Shown here piece by piece: positions 55,396 to 62,829 of a stretch of DNA of 64,000 bases. The DNA comes from Acidobacteriota bacterium (GTDB lineage Bacteria > Acidobacteriota > Vicinamibacteria > Vicinamibacterales > Fen-181): the NCBI GenBank assembly GCA_003170135.1, contig PMZR01000058.1, positions 1-64,000 of the forward strand, read 5' to 3'. The notes under the pieces are model-generated. The model worked only from the letters and a program-made list of their open reading frames with translations, was not told the origin of the DNA and did not search any database. Every line of letters starts with the position of its first letter. Within the stretch, counting starts at the first letter, position 1. The position numbers and the translations under genes were made by a program.

Positions 55396-55655
55396 GCGCG
55401 GCAGGGTCGCGTTCGTGGCCGCCCTTTCAGTGCCGCGGTCGCCGGCTCCGTCCCTGTCTCGAGCGCCACCACGTGGCGCGCCTCCGGCCCCTTCGCGCCG
55501 TCCACGATCTCAAATTCCACCGCCTGGCCGTCAACGAGCGACCGGAAGCCGTTGGCCTGGATGGCCGAGTAGTGGACGAACACGTCACTCGCAGCGTCGC
55601 GTTCGATGAACCCGTATCCCTTCGCGTTGTTGAACCACTTCACCGTTCCTCTCAT
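55383..55655 (-). CDS. Cold-shock-domain protein
   Basis: This 90-residue protein has an N-terminal [21 protein letters not shown] (RNP1-type) and [10 protein letters not shown] (RNP2-type), followed by a basic tail from about residue 70. CSD proteins bind single-stranded nucleic acid and melt RNA structure. Carriage by the element suggests a role in its own transcript handling; a host-derived acquisition is possible. Confidence 0.88.
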   Translation of the reverse strand: MRGTVKWFNNAKGYGFIERDAASDVFVHYSAIQANGFRSLVDGQAVEFEIVDGAKGPEARHVVALETGTEPATAALKGRPRTRPCRAWPS

Positions 55656-55692
55656 CGTCCACCTCGTGCCGTGCTTGCGCGCATCGTCATAC

Positions 55693-55950
55693 CTACTGGC
55701 GCGCCAGAACGATGTCCTCTGTCCGCGCCGCTCTCAATTCGAGCACCTCGAGCTCCAGCGCCGCGATCTGGTTGTCGCGTTCGGCCACGGCGCGGCGCCA
55801 GCGATTCACAACCGCCTGATGCGTTTGCAGGACGTGGAGCACTTGTTTGAGCGCCGCTGCTCCCACCTTCATCGCGGCGGCCTGCCTCTCGATCGTGGCG
55901 TGGTCGGCTCGCTCCCGTGCTCGCGCGAGGAATTCATTCGGCGTCGTCAT
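55693..55950 (-). CDS. Small coiled-coil element protein
   Basis: An 85-residue protein with heptad-like spacing ([20 protein letters not shown] then [19 protein letters not shown]), predicted coiled coil. No family is recognised; it may be a structural scaffold or adaptor. Confidence 0.5.
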   Translation of the reverse strand: MTTPNEFLARARERADHATIERQAAAMKVGAAALKQVLHVLQTHQAVVNRWRRAVAERDNQIAALELEVLELRAARTEDIVLARQ

Positions 55951-56062
55951 TCCTTCACCTCAGCTTTCAATGACGTGGGGCGGGCGGGACGGCCGGCGCT
56001 CACCACGCCGGACGCCCTGGTGCCGCGCGCCGATGAAACGCGCCCGCCCCTGGCACCTCAGA

Positions 56063-56251
56063 TCAGACCCGCGTCGGCGAATCGACCGGCCGATCGTTCA
56101 CGTCTGCCACGACCATCGCCGCCGCGGCTTGCCGCAGCATTCGCGCGACGTCCGACAACATCAGCGTCTCCGGTGGCTGGCCGTCGCCATACGTGATCTG
56201 CGCCAGCGCCACGTTCTGCTGTTGGTCGAGTGCGTCCGCCCACTTCAGCAT
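56063..56251 (-). CDS. Small hypothetical element protein
   Basis: A 62-residue protein from MLKWADALDQQQNVALAQIT to RPVDSPTRV. The longer frame to 56335 runs into terminase sequence; the ATG at 56251 is the likelier start. No family is recognised. Confidence 0.45.
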   Translation of the reverse strand: MLKWADALDQQQNVALAQITYGDGQPPETLMLSDVARMLRQAAAAMVVADVNDRPVDSPTRV

Positions 56252-56276
56252 GTCCACGCGAACCTTCCTTTCGAGA

Positions 56277-57722
56277 TCAGAACACCCGCTTGAAGAAATT
56301 CCTGTTTTCGTATCCGGGATCGATCTCTCCCTCACGGCGCGCGGCGCGTCGATCCTCGTCCGTCTCGTCCTCCACCGCGCCCGGCGGCAGCGAATGGTGA
56401 TGGGTGCAGCCGCTCGTGGACAAGACCCGCAACAGATCGTTGACTTCGGCGTCGCTCGACAGCGCTACGATCGCCCCGGCAGCCGCGTTCGCCAGGTCGT
56501 CATGCCCGCCCGGCCCATGGTCAACGCTGTCTTTCCCGCCGCGCGCGGTTCGTCGCTCGAGGCCGCACAGTTGCGCCACCAGTCGCGGCGAGTCGAGCAG
56601 GTCCACCTGGCCGCTGTTCACGACGGGCAGCAACGCGAGATACAACTCCGACCGCGATTGCTCGGCCAGGTCGTACGTGATGTCGTGCACCTGGAAGCGT
56701 TCACGCGGCCATTCGCCGCCATAGCGATCGCCCGTCACGCGCGACAGGTGATACGCCTGCAGCAGCGCGGCGAAGTCCGCGACGACCGACTCCGGCGAGA
56801 ACGGTGGCCGTCGCTCTTCGACGCAGTCGAGCACTGCGCGCCCCTGCTCGCTGTGCACGATCGCCAGCGTCATGGAGTCTGCCGATCCGCCGCTCGGATC
56901 CACGAAGGCCCGGTAGTGCACGCCGGACATGGGCGGCAGCACAACCCGGCCAGGCACCACGCACGCTTCCACGCGGTCCCGCTCGAACAGACTCTCCAGG
57001 TCGCCGCGAAACTCCGCGCCGTACTCGGCCGACGCGGACGCGGGGTCGTCGGCATACGCCGCCTCAATCGCCCGTCGGTCGAACGTCGGGTTGAGGTCGA
57101 GCGTCGTCGCCTTCACGAGCAGCACGTCGCCGTCTGGCTTGTCGTGGAACTTTTGAAACGCTGTCCAGAGGACGCCGCGCTTCGCGTACGGTGACGAGAC
57201 GACCACGAGCAGGGAACCCGGGACGCGAGCCAGCGCCGGGCGGACCGCACGCAGCAACTCAAGATCTGGATTCGCCGCGGCATCGGTCGGCAGGAAGGCC
57301 GCTTCCTCGACGATGACCAGGACGTACGATCGGCCGCGGGGGGACGCGACGGACGCCGTGATGACTTCGATGACCACGCCGGTGGAGAGTTCGATCGACT
57401 CGCGCGTCTCGTTGACGATGAGCGCCGCGAGCGCGGGCACGGACCGCAAGAGGCCGACGATGTACTTGAACGTGATGCGCGCCTGCTTGCGGTCGGGCGC
57501 GAAGACGCCGACGTAGATCTGTTCGCCTGGTGCCCGCTCGTACTGCCGGGCGCCGAAGTAGCACGCGAGCAGCGCCGCGATGAGCGACTTGCCCGCCCCG
57601 CGGCCCACGATGCCGTAGACCTCTCGCGTGCGATCGGTGATGCGCGCCAGGACGCCCCGCCAGCCGTCCCAACTGGGTGCCTTGAACGCCTCGAACAGGT
57701 TCATGAAGGTGAGTAGCGTCAT
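56277..57722 (-). CDS. Phage terminase large subunit
   Basis: This 481-residue motor-nuclease has Walker A GRGAGKS at residues 40-46, Walker B VLVIVEE at about 134-140, and C-terminal nuclease acidic residues in FVDPSGGSAD, GDRYGGEW and GHDDLAN. It packages DNA into procapsids; both ATPase and nuclease halves are intact. It is unusual that no portal or capsid gene follows. Coupled upstream to a small gene that may be the small subunit. Confidence 0.9.
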   Translation of the reverse strand: MTLLTFMNLFEAFKAPSWDGWRGVLARITDRTREVYGIVGRGAGKSLIAALLACYFGARQYERAPGEQIYVGVFAPDRKQARITFKYIVGLLRSVPALAALIVNETRESIELSTGVVIEVITASVASPRGRSYVLVIVEEAAFLPTDAAANPDLELLRAVRPALARVPGSLLVVVSSPYAKRGVLWTAFQKFHDKPDGDVLLVKATTLDLNPTFDRRAIEAAYADDPASASAEYGAEFRGDLESLFERDRVEACVVPGRVVLPPMSGVHYRAFVDPSGGSADSMTLAIVHSEQGRAVLDCVEERRPPFSPESVVADFAALLQAYHLSRVTGDRYGGEWPRERFQVHDITYDLAEQSRSELYLALLPVVNSGQVDLLDSPRLVAQLCGLERRTARGGKDSVDHGPGGHDDLANAAAGAIVALSSDAEVNDLLRVLSTSGCTHHHSLPPGAVEDETDEDRRAARREGEIDPGYENRNFFKRVF

Positions 57723-58060
57723 TGTCCGTTCGCCTCTGCGATGGCTCGCCTGACGCCCGCCAGCGGGTCCGCCGGGCGGGCGCGCCGCCGTGTCATCAGG
57801 TCGGCGAGTTGCTGCAGGCCGGCGTTGAACTGGCCGAGCGCTGCGCGTTGCTGGCGACGCAGGCGACGAAGGGCGAGCGGCTTGTGCGGCATCTCGAGGT
57901 CGCGCGTCACGGCCTCGTAATCCAGCCAGGCGCGCGCGACGGACGCCGCCAGGCGACGGGCCAGGCCGGACGCCAGGCCGAACTGTTCAGCCAGGTCCTC
58001 GTAAACCTCGCGCAGTCGCCGGTTGTCCGTGCACCGGCCGTCGCGGAACAGGCGCGGCAT
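57719..58060 (-). CDS. Hypothetical protein, possible terminase small subunit
   Basis: A 113-residue helical protein (RRLREVYEDLAEQFGLASGL; RRLAASVARAWLDYEAVTRD) whose stop overlaps the terminase start. The position fits a small terminase; no HTH signature is clear. The ATG at 58060 was chosen over 58135 because the longer version overlaps the upstream gene. Confidence 0.5.
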   Translation of the reverse strand: MPRLFRDGRCTDNRRLREVYEDLAEQFGLASGLARRLAASVARAWLDYEAVTRDLEMPHKPLALRRLRRQQRAALGQFNAGLQQLADLMTRRRARPADPLAGVRRAIAEANGQ

Positions 58061-58068
58061 GCGCCCTT

Positions 58069-58575
58069 TCAACGCGTGCGGCACGGCCTGCCTCCCTTGC
58101 GCCGCGAACCCGAGTCCGAGGCACAGCCCGGGCACACACCGCGAGAATCGCCAGTGTTCATGGGGTCCATTCGCTCATGCGCAGGATAGGCAATCCCCTG
58201 CGTCTCGCCGTCCCGGGCCAGACTCTCGGGGGCCCGTGGCGCCTGGCCGGACGCCCCCGGGCTGCCGCTGGCAACCTTCCGACTCTCGATAAACCTGTCG
58301 AGGTCCTGACGGTCGATGAGCACCCGACGCAGATTGCTACGCTGCCGTTCCCCTTCTCTCGCTCTGAGCGGTGGCAGGTCGACGGTTGGGATGAGGCCCT
58401 GGAGAACGTAGTCTCGTACCGTCCAGAAGGACAGACCCAGGTGCTCGGCGGACGCCTTGAGGGTCAGAAGTCGCGGACCGGACACCGGACAGACACCCCC
58501 TAAAGGGGGGGTGTTGTCCGTCCGGTTGTCTGCCGGACGTCTGTCCGGCCTGTCCGGGGACAGTTGTCCGTTCAT
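58069..58575 (-). CDS. HTH (excisionase/MerR-like) DNA-binding protein
   Basis: A 168-residue protein whose middle carries an excisionase-type winged helix: LTLKASAEHLGLSFWTVRDY, then RVLIDRQDLDRFIESRK, the usual AlpA/Xis strand-helix ending. Possibly a directionality factor or operon regulator. The N-terminal 35 residues are encoded by a strongly repetitive dyad (58478-58570), so the native start may be further in. ATGA overlap with the ATPase gene upstream. Confidence 0.65.
   Translation of the reverse strand: MNGQLSPDRPDRRPADNRTDNTPPLGGVCPVSGPRLLTLKASAEHLGLSFWTVRDYVLQGLIPTVDLPPLRAREGERQRSNLRRVLIDRQDLDRFIESRKVASGSPGASGQAPRAPESLARDGETQGIAYPAHERMDPMNTGDSRGVCPGCASDSGSRRKGGRPCRTR
58478..58570. 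repeat. Extended dyad and CCGGACA/TGTCCGG repeats
   Basis: Two direct CCGGACA copies (58478-58491) and a hairpin ACACCCCC-TAAA-GGGGGGGTGT (58493-58514) are followed by inverted TGTCCG-type copies at 58515, 58542, 58551 and 58565. The whole forms an imperfect dyad centred near 58502. It lies in the 5' part of the HTH gene, next to a RepA-like ATPase gene. Operator or iteron roles are possible. Confidence 0.7.
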
Positions 58576-59846
58576 GCGGCACCCCGGCGAAGCAGTCCGA
58601 TGCGGTTGATACCATCAGCGCCAACCACACGAACAAAGAGCTTCCCGTCCGACCGCTTCGCGGCCTTCTCGATCGAGTCGGACTTGGCGTCGAGTTCGCC
58701 GGCAATTTCGGCGATCGTCCGGGCGCCCCCGCGGAGCAGGTAGGCCATCCGTTGCGACAGGGCGACGCGCGGGGCGAGTTCTTGCACGCCAGCCAGGTCG
58801 ACGCGGCGGACGGTCGTCCGTTCCCCTTCGAAGGTGAGCTCGAACCCGACCGCGGGACGTAGCGGGCCGATGTTCGACTTGCGGCAGAAGCAACCGATGG
58901 TGAGCTGGCGCGAGTCGGGGGATTCGTCCGCGCGTTGTGCGAACCAGGTCATGCGTGCGCCGTTGTGCCAGAAGGCGGACCCGAACGGCTTTTGGTCGGA
59001 CCCCTCGGCCTTGCTGATGTGGGCGACGTGCAGCGAGCCGACGCCAAGCGCGCGGACGGCGCGGAAGTAGGCCGCGGCGACCTCCGCGTCTTCGGGCCGG
59101 CCGTCGCACGCAAAGGCAATCGAGTCGAAGATGCCGTAGTCGACGTGCTCGTCCTGGACGATGCGGCGCAGCCGATCGACTTCCGACACGAGCGGCCGGT
59201 CACAGCGGACATAGAGCAGATCGGGCATCTGCGGGCCGAACAGCCGCTCCAGCCGGTCCCGGTGTTCCTCGCTCGCCAGTTCCCAATCAGCGAAGAGCAC
59301 CCGGAGGCCGCGGCACGCGAGTCGGCCGGCCGCGTGCAGCGCGAGGTACGACTTCGCCGTGCCGCCGTCGCCGAACAGAATCACCGGATGGCGCTTGAGC
59401 AGATGCAGGCCGTCGACGTCGAAGTCTTCGTCCGGCGCGGGCCGGTCCACGTCCCGCAGGTGCACGACGGGCTGGCCCCGGCGCTCGGCGGTGAGCACGA
59501 GCGCGGAGAATTCCTCGAGGAGGCCGAACCAGTCGACGGTCGGCGCCTGGCTGCGCTGTGCGAGCAGCTTCGCGCGCTCCTGGCGGGCCCGGAGACTGCC
59601 GACCGCGAAGTCAGCCGCGGAGATGGTGCCGTGCGCGTCGATCGTGCGGGCACCCGGCAGCGCGCAACGTACGACCAACTCGCCGGTGAGCTCGTCCCAC
59701 CTCCGCCGCAGGCGGTCGATTTCGATTTCGATGCCGGTGCCTGCCAGCCCGAGGATGTAGCGCCCGTCGAGCGCGACGAAGTCGCGGGCCGCCACAGCCA
59801 CACCATGATCGCGCGGGGCGGTGAGGCGATCGGTCTGCGGCGTCAT
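58572..59846 (-). CDS. RepA-like AAA ATPase (helicase/RecA superfamily)
   Basis: A 424-residue protein. Its central RecA-like domain has Walker A GDGGTAKSY (about residue 165) and a Walker-B-type strand YGIFDSIAF, then SLHVAHISKAEGSDQKPFGS, as in RepA-type hexameric helicases (RSF1010 RepA / AAA_25). The C-terminus has a helical winged-helix-like domain (GGARTIAEIAGELDAKSDSI). It likely unwinds DNA for replication of the excised element. Confidence 0.8.
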   Translation of the reverse strand: MTPQTDRLTAPRDHGVAVAARDFVALDGRYILGLAGTGIEIEIDRLRRRWDELTGELVVRCALPGARTIDAHGTISAADFAVGSLRARQERAKLLAQRSQAPTVDWFGLLEEFSALVLTAERRGQPVVHLRDVDRPAPDEDFDVDGLHLLKRHPVILFGDGGTAKSYLALHAAGRLACRGLRVLFADWELASEEHRDRLERLFGPQMPDLLYVRCDRPLVSEVDRLRRIVQDEHVDYGIFDSIAFACDGRPEDAEVAAAYFRAVRALGVGSLHVAHISKAEGSDQKPFGSAFWHNGARMTWFAQRADESPDSRQLTIGCFCRKSNIGPLRPAVGFELTFEGERTTVRRVDLAGVQELAPRVALSQRMAYLLRGGARTIAEIAGELDAKSDSIEKAAKRSDGKLFVRVVGADGINRIGLLRRGAA

Positions 59847-60070
59847 GCGGCGACCTTCACGCGGGCCCGCCGCAGTTCGTCGTGCAGATGTGCGATGGTG
59901 GCGGTCTGTCGCTCGGCTTGAGTTGTGAGCGTGGCGAGTTCGGCGAGCGCGAGCACCAGCAGTTCGCGATACACGTTGCGTTCGGCCCGGAGGTCCGCGC
60001 AGCACGCCCGGGCGGTGGCCAGGTCGCGCGTGAGATCGACAGCGAGCGAACACGCCTCTTCGGGTGTCAT
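59843..60070 (-). CDS. Small coiled-coil element protein
   Basis: A 75-residue protein (MTPEEACSLAVDLTRDLATA; AELATLTTQAERQTATIAHL), predicted helical. ATGA overlap with the RepA-like gene. The ATG at 60070 was chosen over 60154. No family is recognised. Confidence 0.5.
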   Translation of the reverse strand: MTPEEACSLAVDLTRDLATARACCADLRAERNVYRELLVLALAELATLTTQAERQTATIAHLHDELRRARVKVAA

Positions 60071-60092
60071 GGCGGCGAGCAACGTCCTCGAT

Positions 60093-60509
60093 CTACTCGG
60101 ACTCCGGCGGCACGGCCCGGGGCAGCACGACTCGGGCCCCGCCAACCGGCACATTCGTCTCCTCGCGATATTTCTCGTACAGCGTCGGGTTCTCGGCGAA
60201 CACCTGGCTCTGCGCGTCGGACATCGAGAGCGTCGGGTTGGCCTTGACCTTCGCCGCGGCCAGGTTGAGAACCTGGCCCACGGCGGACATGGTCAACCGC
60301 GTGGTTGCCTGGCGGTCGCCGTGCAGGTGCTGCTCGAGGCTGGCCATCCCTCGGTCGAGATCCGCGACGCCGGTCCGCAGCTCTGCGAAGGACACCGGGC
60401 GCGTGCCGGCCTTCGGGATATACCTGACGCGGATCAGCCTGGACGCGGAAAACTCGGGATGCGCTCGGAGCTCTTCGGAGGTCGGATACCGATCGATGTA
60501 ATCACTCAT
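60093..60509 (-). CDS. Hypothetical element protein
   Basis: A 138-residue protein (MSDYIDRYPTSEELRAHPEF; TMSAVGQVLNLAAAKVKANP; LSMSDAQSQVFAENPTLYEK). No family is recognised; moderately acidic, likely cytoplasmic. Confidence 0.5.
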   Translation of the reverse strand: MSDYIDRYPTSEELRAHPEFSASRLIRVRYIPKAGTRPVSFAELRTGVADLDRGMASLEQHLHGDRQATTRLTMSAVGQVLNLAAAKVKANPTLSMSDAQSQVFAENPTLYEKYREETNVPVGGARVVLPRAVPPESE

Positions 60510-60536
60510 GGCGTGTCTCCCCGATGTTGCTTGTTG

Positions 60537-61226
60537 TTACTGGCCCTTCGACCGGGCATCCTGCTCGTGCAAAGCAGCAACGAGCTGCGCACGATCAGCA
60601 TCGGACTGCATCGCCGCCCGAACCTTCCCGACCGCTCGGCGCCACTCACCGTCGATGACTGATTGGCGCTGCCCTGGTGTCAGGTGCACCGCTGCGAGCG
60701 GCAGCAACAGCGGGCCGAACACAGCTTCCGGCGACCAGCGGAGAAAGTACTGGCGGTCCGCCGTGAGATCGTGCAGGTCGTTGGCGGCACCATGCAGCGC
60801 GCGGTAGGCGATATAGAGATGTTCAATTTGCGCCGGCGTCGGCTGGGCGGTCGCGAGCGCGTCGGCGCGCACGCGGGCGAATGTCGTTGCACGCGCCTGA
60901 TACAGACACGCCAGCGCACCGAAGTCCTGCAACTTCGCCTCTTCCTGCCGCGCATTGCGGCGACGCTCGGCTTCTCCGCTCGCTGAGTAGAGCAGGGCGA
61001 TGCGCTCGTCGACCGCCTTGAGCTCTTGGCCGAGCCGGTCGTACACTTCGCGCGCACCCGGGACGCCGAGCTCGACGTCGAGGCTGAGCCGGGTGCGCCG
61101 ATCGAACAGATCCCTGCGCTGCTCCATAACGGCGTCTTTGCGGCTTTCCATCTCTTCGGCCGAGGGCTCGATTGCTCGCTCCGGTGAGCCCGCCGCGTCA
61201 GAGGCGTTTCGCGATGTGACCTTCAT
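60537..61226 (-). CDS. Hypothetical helical element protein
   Basis: A 229-residue, charged, largely helical protein (MEQRRDLFDRRTRLSLDVEL; DERIALLYSASGEAERRRNA; SPEAVFGPLLLPLAAVHLTP). No family is recognised. Confidence 0.5.
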   Translation of the reverse strand: MKVTSRNASDAAGSPERAIEPSAEEMESRKDAVMEQRRDLFDRRTRLSLDVELGVPGAREVYDRLGQELKAVDERIALLYSASGEAERRRNARQEEAKLQDFGALACLYQARATTFARVRADALATAQPTPAQIEHLYIAYRALHGAANDLHDLTADRQYFLRWSPEAVFGPLLLPLAAVHLTPGQRQSVIDGEWRRAVGKVRAAMQSDADRAQLVAALHEQDARSKGQ

Positions 61227-61404
61227 CTCGTGCATCCTTTCCCCGCGGTTGCTGCGGGTAGGTAGTCGTCTCCAGCCACGCTACACGAAGATTTGTAGGC
61301 GGATATTGGCGGTTGAATTTCTGATCTACGGGGTCTATGGGCAGGAGATGGCGGGAGTCAGGGCCGCACGGGTGTGGAGCGCCGTGACCGTCTTCTTCGC
61401 TTCG

Positions 61405-62208
61405 TCAGTCGTGCGATCGATGTTGAGAAAGTGCACGCGTCACCGTGCGAGGATCAGTGTCGTATTTCCACGCGACAACCTGAACCGAGGCGGTGACGGG
61501 CCGGAGGCTTGTTCGCTTGAGGAGTCTGTCGAACCGGGACTCCTTGCCCTTCACCAGGCGGAAGATTTCCGGCGAGTCAGGGATCTCGCATTGCACCAGG
61601 AGGCGGAGCGCATCCTTGCGTTCTTTTTGGGATTCTATACCGCGGTTGTTGGCGAAGATCCGGACAACGTCGGCGTGAATTCTCGCGTGGTCCCTGACGA
61701 TCGCGGCAACGATCGTTGACTGTAGTGGCAACCCGCGGTGTCGCCCGCGGAACGACCATTCTTCGAGCAGGCGCCCAAGGACCGCACGTCCCGCTTTCCC
61801 CAGCTTCTGCTCGGCGGGATCTGTCGGCCACTCGTCACGCCCCGCGTCCCGATCTTCGAGAGCTGTGCCGGGATCGCCCCACTGGTAGCGCAGGGTCAGC
61901 AGAAAGAACGCCCGTGCGTACCGTGCACGTGGCAGGAAGTCCCTGGCCATCTCGATGAGGGCGTGCCTCTCGGAGCCGAGGCGAGGGCGAACGAGCGTCT
62001 TTAGACGCTCGAGCAATTCTTTGTAGGTGAGGCGTTCGAGTCGTTCCAGTCGCTCGCATTCGAGTCGTCTCCAACGCCGCCGTTGCGCTATCAGTTGTTG
62101 CCGGATCCGGCGAGGGCCGCGCGGGGGCCCGGGCGGACCAGGCCGGTCGTCGATCAGGTCAGCGAGCTGGTCGAGAGGAGTTGTCGCGGGAGTTTTCTTA
62201 CCGGGCAT
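61405..62208 (-). CDS. Hypothetical element protein, basic, possible DNA-binding
   Basis: A 267-residue Arg-rich protein (RRWRRLECERLERLERLTYK at about 45-65; FRLVKGKESRFDRLLKRTSL). Its last part, VQVVAWKYDTDPRTVTRALS, looks like an HTH recognition helix. No family is recognised. It may be an early regulator because it is the second gene from the attR end. Confidence 0.5.
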   Translation of the reverse strand: MPGKKTPATTPLDQLADLIDDRPGPPGPPRGPRRIRQQLIAQRRRWRRLECERLERLERLTYKELLERLKTLVRPRLGSERHALIEMARDFLPRARYARAFFLLTLRYQWGDPGTALEDRDAGRDEWPTDPAEQKLGKAGRAVLGRLLEEWSFRGRHRGLPLQSTIVAAIVRDHARIHADVVRIFANNRGIESQKERKDALRLLVQCEIPDSPEIFRLVKGKESRFDRLLKRTSLRPVTASVQVVAWKYDTDPRTVTRALSQHRSHD

Positions 62209-62308
62209 GACGGTCTCCTGTCACCGCTCCTGAGAAGGACTCGGCGGCAGGCGCTCAGGAAAGCGCTTTTCAGGCTGCAGACCCTAGCCGCCGAAGGCGA
62301 CGAACGTT

Positions 62309-62503
62309 TCAGGACCGGCCAGGCCGCGTCCGAAGTTCCTCCCCCGCGGTCTTGACCGCCGCGAAGATCGTGCGATACGCCTCGCCAGCCCACTGCGGCA
62401 GGTCCTTCGCTTGGACATTGCTGATAATGAGTTTTGCGCTCTCGCCAGCAAAGAACGCGACCAGGATGTCACGGGCGATTTCTTCGTAAGTGCCCAGAGC
62501 CAT
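62309..62503 (-). CDS. Small hypothetical element protein
   Basis: A 64-residue protein (MALGTYEEIARDILVAFFAG; SNVQAKDLPQWAGEAYRTIF). First gene at the attR end. No family is recognised. Confidence 0.45.
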   Translation of the reverse strand: MALGTYEEIARDILVAFFAGESAKLIISNVQAKDLPQWAGEAYRTIFAAVKTAGEELRTRPGRS

Positions 62504-62649
62504 TTGCGCCACCTCCCTTACGCTCAATTCTACGCTGTGCCCGCGAGTGTGCCCTACTTCCTTCCGGGGTCGGTCAAACGGCACCCAGCGGCACCCAACT
62601 TACCGTGATACAATCGGCCAAGAATTCGCAGGTTTCGGCCTGTTTTCGC

Positions 62650-62718
62650 TCGTGCCGGAGGACTCAAAATCCCGTTCCCCCAAAGGGAGTGTGGGTTCGA
62701 TTCCCTCCTCCGGCACCA
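62650..62718 (+). pseudogene. tRNA-Leu remnant at attR (D-arm deleted)
   Basis: TCGTGCCGGAG, identical to the tRNA 5' end and its preceding bases, is joined directly to the 59-bp att core (from GGACTC). The result is a tRNA-Leu copy lacking about 23 bases: the D-arm and the 5' side of the anticodon stem. It cannot fold as a tRNA. A TGATACAAT promoter-like element lies 41 bp upstream at 62606-62614. Confidence 0.8.
62660..62718 (+). repeat. attR core (59 bp)
   Basis: Identical to 47618-47676. It marks the right boundary of the element; chromosomal sequence resumes after it. Confidence 0.92.
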
Positions 62719-62829
62719 CCCGTCCCCGAAGGTCTTCCGGTTTTCCGAGTCTTCGGTGCTACACGCGGCCGCATTTCGAGCCGATAATATACGGGATTTG
62801 CTGCGCGACCGACGAGCGGGTCTCGACCT

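Larger units (their letters stand above)
47618..62718. mobile_element. 15.1-kb integrated prophage-like element in tRNA-Leu
   Basis: The element is bounded by identical 59-bp direct repeats (47618-47676 and 62660-62718) and carries an integrase adjacent to the tRNA end. It contains int, RHH and zinc-finger small genes, tape-measure protein, tail chaperone pair, CspA, terminase large subunit, an HTH protein, a RepA-like ATPase and several unknown genes, all on the minus strand. No portal, capsid, scaffold, tail tube, baseplate or lysis gene is recognisable. None of the chromosomal 7-bp arrays occur inside it. It is either a decayed siphophage or an atypical satellite. Confidence 0.9.

Noticed and set aside
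62650-62718. Second functional tRNA-Leu
   Set aside because: The D-arm and half of the anticodon stem are missing, so it cannot fold.
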